A stretch of 64,000 bases of DNA, taken from Polynucleobacter sp. UB-Tiil-W10 (GTDB taxonomy: Bacteria; Pseudomonadota; Gammaproteobacteria; Burkholderiales; Burkholderiaceae). The DNA lies in the NCBI RefSeq assembly GCF_018881605.1, contig NZ_JACVPZ010000001.1, forward strand, positions 1 to 64,000, read 5' to 3'. Below the pieces are notes generated by a model. That model did not search any database, was not told where the DNA came from, and saw only the letters and a list, made by a program, of their open reading frames with translations. The translations under genes and the position numbers were made by a program. The first letter of the stretch is position 1. The number at the start of each line of letters is the position of its first letter. Of the stretch, positions 26,289 to 35,022 are shown piece after piece.

Positions 26289-29183
26289 TTAAATATTAGC
26301 AGTCAGACTAGGACCATTAGGAGCGTTGGTACCGTAGCCCATGATTTGTGCAGCCCGCCCACCTTTAGCTAACTTCACTGCACAGTACTTAAACTCTGGA
26401 ATTTTTCCAAATGGATCTAAGGCCGAGTTCGTAATCAGATTAGCGGCAGCCTCATAGTAAGCAAAAGGAATAAAAATGACGCCTCGTGGAGTGCCATCGT
26501 CCCTACGCACATGAATGCCAACCTCACCACGACGTGATTGAACGGTAATCACATCGCCAGCGGATACGCCCAACTGCGTCATATCCTCGCCATGCATAGA
26601 AACAGTGGCCATTGACTCAATGGCATCCAGTACCGTTGCTCTTCGAGTCATGCTGCCTGTATGCCAATGCTCAAGCTGTCGTCCAGTGATCAATACAAAC
26701 GGGTACTCAGAATCTGGGCGCTCGTTTGCAGGAATGATATCGGCAGGAACCAGCTTTACCTTTCCATCCGGAGTTGCAAACTGATCATCAAAGACAATCG
26801 GGCGACCTGGATCTTCTAACGATAAGCATGGATAAGTCACGCTAGATTCTTTTTCTAAGCGCTCCCAAGTAATTCCATTAATTGCGCCATGCATCGCTTG
26901 ACGCATCTCGTCATAAACTTTTGCAACCCCTGCATCAGGTCCTTCGTAATTCCAGTTCAGACCCATGCGCTTAGCAATTTCTTGGATGATCCACAAATCG
27001 GGCTTAGCATCACCCGGAGGTTCAACTGCCTTTTTGCCCATCTGTACCATACGGTCGGTATTACTAGCCGTACCCGCCTTCTCAGGCCATGCACTGGCAG
27101 GCAAAACGACGTCAGCAAGTAGTGCCGTTTCAGTCATAAAGATATCCTGAACCACTAAGTGCTCCAAGGATGCTAGGGCATGACGGGCATGATTCAAATC
27201 AGGATCGCTCATTGCGGGATTTTCACCCTCAACATACATGCCGCGGATCTTATCGGGATCGCTATCAGGCGCAGTGATCTTATGCATGATTTCAACAACG
27301 GTATACCCAGGCTTTTTATCTAGCGGCGTATCCCAGAACTTTTCAAACCAAGCATGAGCCTCAGGGTTATCAACGCGTTGGTAATTCGGGAACATCATCG
27401 GAATCAAACCTGCATCACTTGCACCTTGCACATTGTTCTGACCACGCAGAGGATGCAATCCAGAACCAGGCTTACCAATTTGGCCTGTAATGCTGACTAA
27501 AGAGATTAAGCAACGGGCATTATCAGTACCATGCACGTGTTGACTAACACCCATCCCCCACAAGATCATTGCTGATTTAGTGGTGGCAAATTCTCTAGCG
27601 ACTTCGCGCAACGTTTCTGCAGGAATACCGCAAAGAGGAGCCATTGCTTCTGGGCTGTACCCCTTGATATTTTCTTTCAGGGCTTCGAAATTATTGGCAC
27701 GATTCTGAATAAAATCTTTGTCCGCTAATCCCTCTTCGATAATGGTATAGATCATGGCATTGAGCATCGCCACATCGGTATCGGGCTTAAATTGCATCGT
27801 GCGCCATGCATGCTTGCTAATTTCCGTCATACGAGGATCACACAGCACAATCTTTGCACCACGCTTAGCGGCATTCTTAAACCAGGTTGCTGCAACAGGA
27901 TGGTTTGCTGTGGGGTTTGACCCAATCAACAGAATCAAACTGGAGTGCTCTACATCATTTACTTGATTACTAACAGCACCAGAACCTACACCCTCTAACA
28001 AAGCGGCGACGGATGACGCATGGCAAAGACGCGTGCAATGGTCGACGTTATTACTGCCAAAACCTGTGCGCACCAATTTTTGAAATAAGTAAGCTTCTTC
28101 GTTGCTGCCTTTTGCTGAACCAAAGCCTGCCAATACTTTTAAGCCGTGCTGATCCTTCAGCTTTTTCAGGCCACCACCAGCAAAATCTAAGGCCTCTTCC
28201 CAGCTCGCCTCTCGGAAAATATGGGACCAGTCTTGCTTGCCTTCAAGCATAGACTCATCCTTAGGTACTCCAGGCTTGCGAATCAATGGTTTCGTTAAGC
28301 GCTGTGGATTGTGGATGTAATCCATTCCGAAGCGCCCTTTGACACACAGGCGATTGTGATTGGCCGGTCCATCGCGACCCTCAACGCTCACAATTTTTTC
28401 ATCTTTAACGTTATAAGTAATCTGACAGCCCACGCCGCAGAATGGGCAGACTGAATCCACCTTGCGATCAACGATCTGAGAACCAATTAAGCCCTTAGGC
28501 ATCAATGCGCCTGTTGGACAGGCTTGCACACATTCGCCACAGGCCACACAAGTGCTATCGCCCATGGGATCATTTAGATCAAATACGATTTCGCTATGAG
28601 CACCGCGCATGGCGTAACCAATCACATCATTCACCTGCTCCTCACGGCAGGCGCGCACGCAACGATTGCACTGAATACAAGCATCAAGATTGACTGCCAT
28701 TGCCGGATGAGACACATCGCTGGTCACTTTTTCGCGGCGCAAGGCTTTGAGTTCAGGGCGAACCGTAACATCCATACGAGCCGCCCAAGTGCTGAGCTCA
28801 CCATGTTGGTTTTTTTGCTCCTCTTCCGCGCTATCACCAACCCATTTAAAACCTTCATCAGGCATATCTGAGAGCAACATCTCGAGCACTAGCTTCTGAC
28901 TCTTCACAGCGCGTTCGCTGTTAGCTTTGACTTCCATACCAGGTGTAGCACTTCTACAGCAGCTCGGAGCTAGCGTACGTTCACCATTAATTTCAACTAC
29001 GCAAGCGCGGCAATTGCCATCAGGACGATAGCCATCTTTAAAGCAGAGATGCGGAATATCAATGCCATGTCTCTTGGCGGCTTTGAGAATTGTTTCACCT
29101 TCGTAAGAGATGATGGTTTGACCATCTAACTTGAATTCAACGGTTTGCAGCTCAAGTTCTTTTGGATTGGTTGGGGCGTTCAT
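26289..29183 (-). CDS. fdsA: NAD-linked formate dehydrogenase, molybdenum catalytic subunit
   Basis: The start is set at ATG 29183, 31 bp after the fdsGB stop; a TTG at 29222 would overlap that gene. The 964-residue protein has a NuoG-like N-terminus with a 2Fe-2S site (HLCFKDGYRPDGNCRACVVE in two segments) and 4Fe-4S ferredoxin motifs (CIQCNRCVRAC; CVACGECVQACPTGAL). It continues with the molybdopterin oxidoreductase body: CPFCGVGCQ and NRLCVKGRFG bind the 4Fe-4S cluster, and TRLCHASSV holds the likely Mo-ligating Cys. The molydopterin dinucleotide-binding domain is C-terminal (LITGRQLEHWHTGSMTRR). It oxidises formate to CO2 and passes electrons to NAD+ through FdsGB. The chaperone fdsC and small subunit fdsD, often found downstream, are absent here. 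Confidence 0.93.
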   Translation of the reverse strand: MNAPTNPKELELQTVEFKLDGQTIISYEGETILKAAKRHGIDIPHLCFKDGYRPDGNCRACVVEINGERTLAPSCCRSATPGMEVKANSERAVKSQKLVLEMLLSDMPDEGFKWVGDSAEEEQKNQHGELSTWAARMDVTVRPELKALRREKVTSDVSHPAMAVNLDACIQCNRCVRACREEQVNDVIGYAMRGAHSEIVFDLNDPMGDSTCVACGECVQACPTGALMPKGLIGSQIVDRKVDSVCPFCGVGCQITYNVKDEKIVSVEGRDGPANHNRLCVKGRFGMDYIHNPQRLTKPLIRKPGVPKDESMLEGKQDWSHIFREASWEEALDFAGGGLKKLKDQHGLKVLAGFGSAKGSNEEAYLFQKLVRTGFGSNNVDHCTRLCHASSVAALLEGVGSGAVSNQVNDVEHSSLILLIGSNPTANHPVAATWFKNAAKRGAKIVLCDPRMTEISKHAWRTMQFKPDTDVAMLNAMIYTIIEEGLADKDFIQNRANNFEALKENIKGYSPEAMAPLCGIPAETLREVAREFATTKSAMILWGMGVSQHVHGTDNARCLISLVSITGQIGKPGSGLHPLRGQNNVQGASDAGLIPMMFPNYQRVDNPEAHAWFEKFWDTPLDKKPGYTVVEIMHKITAPDSDPDKIRGMYVEGENPAMSDPDLNHARHALASLEHLVVQDIFMTETALLADVVLPASAWPEKAGTASNTDRMVQMGKKAVEPPGDAKPDLWIIQEIAKRMGLNWNYEGPDAGVAKVYDEMRQAMHGAINGITWERLEKESSVTYPCLSLEDPGRPIVFDDQFATPDGKVKLVPADIIPANERPDSEYPFVLITGRQLEHWHTGSMTRRATVLDAIESMATVSMHGEDMTQLGVSAGDVITVQSRRGEVGIHVRRDDGTPRGVIFIPFAYYEAAANLITNSALDPFGKIPEFKYCAVKLAKGGRAAQIMGYGTNAPNGPSLTANI

Positions 29184-29214
29184 ATTTGTCTCGTTCTTCC
29201 CTGTTCTCTTTTTA

Positions 29215-31017
29215 TTAGGCAACTTCTTGTGGGAAATATTTATGAATACAGCGAATCGGGTTTGGTGCCGCTTGACCTAAGCCGCAAATAGAAGCATCCA
29301 CCATGACCGTTGCTAAGTCCTCAAGGGTATCTTGGTCCCAGGATTTCGCTTGCATTAAGGTAGCGGCTTTACCAGTACCAACTCGACATGGAGTGCATTG
29401 ACCACAACTTTCATGCTCGAAAAAATGCATCACATTTAAAGCCATATCGCGGGCTTTATCTTTGTTGCTGAAGACCATAACCGCTGCAGAGCCAATGAAG
29501 CAACCATAGGGCTGCAAGGTATCAAAGTCGAGCGGAATATCATTCATTGTGGCTGGTAAGATGCCGCCGGAAGCACCGCCTGGTAGATAGCCATAGAACT
29601 GATGGCCATCTTGCATGCCACCACAGTACTCATCAATCAACTCTTGAATCGTGATGCCTGCAGGCGCCAATTTCACACCAGGATTTTTCACGCGCCCGCT
29701 GACGCTATAGCTTCGTAATCCTTTGCGATCATGACGACCATAAGAACTAAACCATTCTGGCCCACGTTGAACGATGTCACGCACCCAGTAGAGGGTTTCA
29801 AAGTTGTGCTCTAAGGTTGGTCTACCAAATAAACCCACTTGCGCAATATAGGGCGGACGCATACGCGGTTCGCCACGCTTACCTTCGATACTTTCAATCA
29901 TGGCGGATTCTTCACCACAAATATAAGCACCCGCACCACGACGCAATTCAATCAGCGGAATTGGAAATGGTGGATTTGCTTGAAGCTTTGCTAACTCCTT
30001 TTCAAGCAACGCACGACACCCATGATATTCATCACGAAGGTAAATATAGCAAGCATCAATACCAACTACATTGGCTGCTATCAGAAGCCCCTCTAAAAAA
30101 CGGTGTGGATCACGCTCTAGATAAGTACGATCTTTAAATGTACCTGGCTCGCCTTCGTCAATATTGACAGCCATGAGCTTGGGTGCAGTCTGATCTTTAA
30201 CAATACGCCACTTTCGTCCTGCAGGGAAACCAGCGCCGCCCAATCCACGCAGGCCAGAATTTTCCATCGACTTAATGATGCTTTCTGCATCGCGCTTGCC
30301 ATCAACAATCTCTTTTGCCAAGGTATAGCCACCCTTTGCACGGTAGGCTTCGTAACCAACATAGTCAGGCGAGATTGCTTGACGTTGGCCTTGTGGGGAG
30401 ATGCCTTGTTCCGCTAGTTCTGCGGGCTCAAAACTTCCATTATCTTGTGCATCTGGTTGAGCAGTTAAATTGTTGTTAACAGCGGCCTGTACTTTGTCAG
30501 TAGTCGCAAAAAGAACTGGATACTGATGAACGACTGCAACTGGAGCCTGCTCGCAACGACCTACACACGGCGCAGCGATTACTTTGATATTGGGATTGCC
30601 TAAGATGGTTGGTAATCTGGTTAAAAGACTTTGTGCGCCAGCAAGTTCGCAAGCAATACCATCACACACTCTTACCGTGATATCAGCAACCGGATCATTT
30701 GCACGAACCACTTCGAAGTGATGGTAAAAAGTCGCTACTTCATAGACTTCTGCCATTGGCAAATTCATTTCTTTTGCCAAAGCCACTAAATGGTGATCAT
30801 GTAATGCGCGATATTCATCGTTTAGTTTATGAAGATGTTCAATTAATAAATCGCGGCGATGCGGTGCGCTACCAATCAATTCTCGAACTTGCGCAATCGA
30901 TGCATCGTCTGCCTGACGACCCTTCAATTTACTTTTACGACGAATAGTCTCCCTGAGATCATCTGCAGTAGCAACGGCAACTGCCTTGACTTCTCCGGAA
31001 GGTTTTGGGTGATTCAT
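29215..31017 (-). CDS. Formate dehydrogenase diaphorase subunit, FdsG-FdsB fusion
   Basis: In most fds operons gamma (FdsG, NuoE-like) and beta (FdsB, NuoF-like) are separate; here one 600-residue frame contains both. Residues about 35-190 are NuoE-like with thioredoxin-fold 2Fe-2S ligands CDGIAC and CVGRC. After a linker at about 190-215, the NuoF-like part begins: GLGGAGFPAGRKW and NIDEGEPGTFKDR bind NADH and FMN, GAGAYICGEESAMIES follows, and ESCGQCTPCRVGTGKA with the distal Cys near ICGLGQ ligates the 4Fe-4S cluster. It takes electrons from FdsA and reduces NAD+. It is the promoter-proximal gene of a two-gene operon with fdsA. Confidence 0.9.
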   Translation of the reverse strand: MNHPKPSGEVKAVAVATADDLRETIRRKSKLKGRQADDASIAQVRELIGSAPHRRDLLIEHLHKLNDEYRALHDHHLVALAKEMNLPMAEVYEVATFYHHFEVVRANDPVADITVRVCDGIACELAGAQSLLTRLPTILGNPNIKVIAAPCVGRCEQAPVAVVHQYPVLFATTDKVQAAVNNNLTAQPDAQDNGSFEPAELAEQGISPQGQRQAISPDYVGYEAYRAKGGYTLAKEIVDGKRDAESIIKSMENSGLRGLGGAGFPAGRKWRIVKDQTAPKLMAVNIDEGEPGTFKDRTYLERDPHRFLEGLLIAANVVGIDACYIYLRDEYHGCRALLEKELAKLQANPPFPIPLIELRRGAGAYICGEESAMIESIEGKRGEPRMRPPYIAQVGLFGRPTLEHNFETLYWVRDIVQRGPEWFSSYGRHDRKGLRSYSVSGRVKNPGVKLAPAGITIQELIDEYCGGMQDGHQFYGYLPGGASGGILPATMNDIPLDFDTLQPYGCFIGSAAVMVFSNKDKARDMALNVMHFFEHESCGQCTPCRVGTGKAATLMQAKSWDQDTLEDLATVMVDASICGLGQAAPNPIRCIHKYFPQEVA

Positions 31018-31108
31018 AGTCTCTAGTCTCTAATTTTTGTTGTTTTTAATACCCGTAGCAGCGCAATCCCAATAAAGGAGGCGCACATAAACAAGCTTGA
31101 TTTTGGGT

Positions 31109-31168
31109 TATTTCAATCCCTAAGTCCTTGACGGCGCTCAAGGGATTAAAACTAGGGTAAACCCTAGT
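31109..31168 (-). terminator. Hairpins downstream of the small lipoprotein gene
   Basis: An 18-bp palindrome, ACTAGGGT-AA-ACCCTAGT at 31151-31168, touches the lipoprotein stop codon. On the minus strand it is followed by TTTTAAT, consistent with a short rho-independent terminator. A second hairpin lies just beyond it (CCTTGA and TCAAGG arms, enclosed by AATCCC and GGGATT). The remaining bases up to the fdsGB start must contain the fds promoter, which I could not define. Confidence 0.5.
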
Positions 31169-31393
31169 CTATATCAAAGATGGGGAAGGCTTATCGCCAG
31201 GCGGGAGTGAGTAATCCAGCTTGCGCTCATAAAGACGTGCTTTATAGCAGTCTTGATAGCCCTTGCTACCAATTTGCCAGCCAATAGAAGTGCAGTCGTC
31301 TTGTGCGGCTGATTCAATGGATCCACAGGCCGATAGGCCGGCAGCTAGGGTCAAAGTAGAAAAAAGTGCGAAAGGTAATTTTGTTAACTTCAT
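31169..31393 (-). CDS. Small lipoprotein
   Basis: This 74-residue protein has a lipoprotein signal with lipobox LSAC at residues 20-23, after a MKLTKLPFALF n-region and h-region. The mature part of about 50 residues has two Cys (DDCTSIGW; YQDCYKAR) that could form a disulfide, and ends Pro/Ser-rich. No family is recognised. It starts 9 bp after the DUF748 gene stop and is probably co-transcribed with it. A hairpin follows immediately. Confidence 0.75.
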   Translation of the reverse strand: MKLTKLPFALFSTLTLAAGLSACGSIESAAQDDCTSIGWQIGSKGYQDCYKARLYERKLDYSLPPGDKPSPSLI

Positions 31394-31402
31394 AACCGCA
31401 GT

Positions 31403-33850
31403 CTACTTGATTTTGATTTCAACATCGAGGGGAACACCCTCCTTGCCGGCGTCTACAGTTTTTACGTCGCCTAACAAAATACGCGCCTTCAGACCAGGAT
31501 CATCTTTGACCATGGCGTCGTAGGCTACCCTAGCGCGATTTTTGGCCAACTCCTTTAGTTCAGCATCGCTGACCTCAATTGCAGCAATTAATTCATTATG
31601 CAATTGCTCATTACGAGCATCACCTTCGGGAAGCATCAGCAAGCGTTGTCCCAATTGAATTCTGCCAACATATTGCGCATAGGCAGCCCTCAGACCAGAC
31701 TGCACTCTGGGATCAGCAAAACTAGGGGCTGGAACGGGCTCTCCCGGCTTTAACTTGAAACCTGCATCATTCAAGATTGCAGTATCCGCTCTGACACGCG
31801 CAAGCTCTTGCTTATCCTTAACGGGATCGTAAGTTCCAATTATTTCAAGATTCGCATTGGGGCGCTTGACAAGGTACTGACCAAACTTTTCTAAATTGTC
31901 TTGATCTACGGGCAAGAAGACAGCCTCCCCCAGAACTGCATTGACACCTTCATTCGCGCTAATGCCAATTAGTGCAGCCAAGGCTCTAAATGGTGCGGTA
32001 GCGATATTCGTTAATACATTCCCAATAGCTTGCCAAACTAAGCCACTAGCACTGAACTCAGGAGAATCCACATTGCCAGCAATTTGGATGGTGACATCAA
32101 TCGTATCGTCAGAGTCTTCTAATAAAGCAATAGCCAAACCTAGGGGTAATTTTTTGCCCTTGAAATCCGGAACCTCATTACCCAACTTGACTTGCTTAAT
32201 AATGATTTGATTGCTGCCATTCAGGTCGCCATCTTTAGATCGATAAATTAAATTCAGACTTAAGCGACCGCCCACGATTTCATAACCGGCAAAGGTCATT
32301 ACTGCAGGATTAAATGCAGTAAGAGGAAGGTTGCGGAAATTCACTGCGATGTCGTGATTACGCCGAGGATCATCAAAGGAGGCGCGGCCTTTAGCCTTAA
32401 GACTACCTACACCTGCAACCACTCCATCCGCAGCCACTACAGCCGATCGACCAGGCGTATTACTGACCCCAAGCAAAGTGGCATTGAATTTTTTAATATC
32501 CACTTTGAAGTTTGGCTTCATTGAGAGATCACTAAAAAATACTTCGCCATTTTTTAGATTAATAGAACGAATGTCCAAGGCAAATGGAGCTTTTTGCTTG
32601 ATCTGATTAATCTCACCAACCTGACTAACCTGCTCTGATGAAGCCACTGCATTCGCATTGGCTGGAGGAGAAAATAATCTTCTAAAGTTTGAGAAACCTT
32701 CTTCATTAATTTCAAATTGCAGGCTGGGTTGATCAATTACGCATTCACCTAAAGTTAAGCTACCACCTCTAGACGCATCTGCTTTGGCTATCTGATATTC
32801 AAACTGACGGAAATCCGCTAGCTTCCAAGCGAGGAAAGGCGTCTTCTTGCCGCTCTCGGTAATCAGCAAATCAGTCCATTGCGCACTTCCTGAAATGATG
32901 TTGCTATCACCCCCCACCTTTACCAATACATTGGCATCAATAAATCCACTGACCCCCACCAACTCTTTATTTGCAGGCAGTAAGGGAATAAAGGGAGCAG
33001 TTGCGAGTTTCTGAATTTCTAACTTGCCCTCCAATAATTTAGAGGCGGTATTCAGGGTCCAATGCGAATGAAGATCCCCCTCATCCAGCTTTAAATTAAT
33101 CTGCGCACCCAATAGGTTTGGCTCAGGATTGTCTAAGCTACCCGATACCGCAACATGCTGAAATGAAACTGTTTTTTTCAGTCCCGGGATGAGTGCCTGA
33201 AGGCTCCCTAAATTAAAATCATATTGACCGCGCACGCCAGTAACGATGCCTTTTTTATCGTAATTTGCGACATCCATGAGCTCGATAGAAAAGGGTTTAA
33301 GTTCCTCCTGAATTTGATTGCCGGGATCTAGCAAATGCGCGGTTGCGGCATGGACCTTGAGCTCATCAATAGAAATCTTTAAAGGTGTTTTAGATACCTG
33401 AGGATCATTAGGCGGAAGATTATTTTTGACGGCACCGATAAACTCTTCCCAGTTCCAAAGCGGCTCACGTCCAGCATTTACTCTAGGAGAAATCTTTTCT
33501 AAGGTCATTTTTGGGACTTCAAGCAGGATCTCATCAAAACCTAATTCACCTACCGCAAGCTTGGTCCATTTCAAAACAAGGACTAACTTATCAAAACTCA
33601 ATAAGTCTTTACCGCCCTTTTTGGACAAATGCATGCCATCGACTTCAACACTTAAGCGCAGTGGCGAAACACTCAATTTTCGGTAATTAATTTCATAACC
33701 AATTTTGTCGCCATAGCTAGAAATCGTCTTTTGTACATACTGAGGTAAAAAAAGGTGGCATGCACCCCAAAATAGGGCAATAAGCACTAGACCTAAAGCT
33801 AGCGCGCGCAATAGGTAAGTTTTTAATCTCGTAAAGTCCATGAACAACAT
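31403..33850 (-). CDS. DUF748 / AsmA-like envelope protein
   Basis: The 815-residue protein (start ATG 33850; ATG 33841 is equally possible) has one N-terminal membrane helix at about residues 10-32 and a long beta-rich periplasmic body with the pattern of AsmA/TamB relatives (INYRKLSVSPLRLSVEVDGM near residue 50; VLVLKWTKLAVGELGFDEI). The centre carries the DUF748 pattern (DIRSINLKNGEVFFSDLSMK). Near residue 640 a segment resembling OmpA-type turns appears (GQYLVKRPNANLEIIGTYDP). AsmA-like proteins are thought to bridge the membranes and move phospholipid; this protein's own role is not known. It is upstream of a small lipoprotein gene. Confidence 0.75.
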   Translation of the reverse strand: MLFMDFTRLKTYLLRALALGLVLIALFWGACHLFLPQYVQKTISSYGDKIGYEINYRKLSVSPLRLSVEVDGMHLSKKGGKDLLSFDKLVLVLKWTKLAVGELGFDEILLEVPKMTLEKISPRVNAGREPLWNWEEFIGAVKNNLPPNDPQVSKTPLKISIDELKVHAATAHLLDPGNQIQEELKPFSIELMDVANYDKKGIVTGVRGQYDFNLGSLQALIPGLKKTVSFQHVAVSGSLDNPEPNLLGAQINLKLDEGDLHSHWTLNTASKLLEGKLEIQKLATAPFIPLLPANKELVGVSGFIDANVLVKVGGDSNIISGSAQWTDLLITESGKKTPFLAWKLADFRQFEYQIAKADASRGGSLTLGECVIDQPSLQFEINEEGFSNFRRLFSPPANANAVASSEQVSQVGEINQIKQKAPFALDIRSINLKNGEVFFSDLSMKPNFKVDIKKFNATLLGVSNTPGRSAVVAADGVVAGVGSLKAKGRASFDDPRRNHDIAVNFRNLPLTAFNPAVMTFAGYEIVGGRLSLNLIYRSKDGDLNGSNQIIIKQVKLGNEVPDFKGKKLPLGLAIALLEDSDDTIDVTIQIAGNVDSPEFSASGLVWQAIGNVLTNIATAPFRALAALIGISANEGVNAVLGEAVFLPVDQDNLEKFGQYLVKRPNANLEIIGTYDPVKDKQELARVRADTAILNDAGFKLKPGEPVPAPSFADPRVQSGLRAAYAQYVGRIQLGQRLLMLPEGDARNEQLHNELIAAIEVSDAELKELAKNRARVAYDAMVKDDPGLKARILLGDVKTVDAGKEGVPLDVEIKIK

Positions 33851-33972
33851 CTTCTAACCTAGATTGATTGAGTGGATACCAATAGAAACTATCATAATTC
33901 AAGCAATTTTGGCCACTCTATTAGGTGTATTTAGCGCTAAAATAGGCGACTAGTTACCGAGCAGGGGGTTAT

Positions 33973-34221
33973 ATGAAGAAAGTCTATATTCATTGCCTGA
34001 TTTCAGGGGTCATCTTATTGGGGTCTTCACTTTCGGTTGCTCATGCAGGTCAATGTAAGCAAGTGAAGTTAATGAATTCATCCACCGCCATCAATAAGCC
34101 CGTTGTTTACCGATATGCGCGCCCCTTGAGAGTTCACTCCGCCTATTACTGCCCTGATAATGGCATGTACTATCCTCAGACCCTTGGATGCATGGGTCCT
34201 TGGGTACAGGTACAACGTTGA
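33973..34221 (+). CDS. Small exported Cys-containing protein
   Basis: ATG 33973 follows a strong GGGGG ribosome-binding run. The 82-residue product has a clear signal peptide (cleavage near AHA-G, residue 26) and a mature part of about 56 residues with three Cys (GQCKQV, YYCPDN, LGCMGP) and many Tyr and Pro. No family is recognised. It lies 22 bp before the M23 peptidase gene, in the same direction, and may be co-expressed. Confidence 0.7.
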   Translation: MKKVYIHCLISGVILLGSSLSVAHAGQCKQVKLMNSSTAINKPVVYRYARPLRVHSAYYCPDNGMYYPQTLGCMGPWVQVQR

Positions 34222-34243
34222 TTTTTATATAAGCCATTTTTAG

Positions 34244-34984
34244 ATGTTCGTGAACAGCAAGCTCAATTACAAATTACTAGCCATTTTTAGCGGATGCCTT
34301 GGTGCGATGCTTTCTCAAAATGTTTGGGCCATTGAAGCAAGTCCGCAACAGAATGTGGCATCTGCCAACAAGCCTGTAGCAACTACAGGCTCTCTAAAAG
34401 ACATTGCCTTCCCTCTCCCTCAAAAATCAAGCATCTCCAGTGGGTTTGGAATGCGCGCTGATCCATTTACTGGGCAGTATCAAAATCATGCCGGTATTGA
34501 TTTGCCGGCCCACTTTGGAAGCGCCATATTGGCTGCTAGCAATGGACGAGTGAAATTTACTGGGTACCTGCCTCGCTATGGCAATTTAGTTGAGATTGAT
34601 CATGGCCAAGGCTATATCACCCGCTATGGGCATGCCGATCGAATCTTGGTAAATGTAGGTGATGCAGTGATGGCATCACAAATGATCGCAACGGTTGGAA
34701 CAACTGGCCGTACAACAGGTCCCCATCTGCATTTTGAAGTGAGTCACAATCAAAACTCGATGGATCCGCGGGCGTTTTTAAGTGGCGAAGGAGTGGGCTT
34801 CTTAAATCTGCCAACCCTCACCCCTGTAGCATCCATCAATCGACCGATGCGCTATCAAATACCCCAGCACTCAACGTATCGGGCGCCTACGCTGAATGCT
34901 GCCGCTACAACTTATGCTAATAAAAAATTGGCTGCAGCTTCCGATGAAATAAAACCCCGCATCATCTATGTCACCGGAAGATAA
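34244..34984 (+). CDS. M23 (LytM) peptidoglycan endopeptidase
   Basis: The 246-residue protein has a signal peptide (cleavage near VWA-I, residue 29). The M23 domain at about residues 60-175 keeps all zinc and catalytic residues: HAGIDLPA (first His and Asp), YGHADR and HLHFEV. It begins with the typical SGFGMRADPFTG motif. It therefore looks catalytically active and should cut peptide cross-links in the cell wall. The C-terminal 60 residues are a basic, low-complexity tail. No LysM or coiled-coil region is present. Confidence 0.92.
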   Translation: MFVNSKLNYKLLAIFSGCLGAMLSQNVWAIEASPQQNVASANKPVATTGSLKDIAFPLPQKSSISSGFGMRADPFTGQYQNHAGIDLPAHFGSAILAASNGRVKFTGYLPRYGNLVEIDHGQGYITRYGHADRILVNVGDAVMASQMIATVGTTGRTTGPHLHFEVSHNQNSMDPRAFLSGEGVGFLNLPTLTPVASINRPMRYQIPQHSTYRAPTLNAAATTYANKKLAAASDEIKPRIIYVTGR

Positions 34985-35022
34985 GTTGTACTGATTTCTT
35001 ATTTTGTTACTCAGTTACTTTG

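Noticed and set aside
29184-29222. Longer FdsA start at TTG 29222
   Set aside because: It would overlap fdsGB and adds 13 non-conserved basic residues; ATG 29183 matches the start of homologous proteins better.
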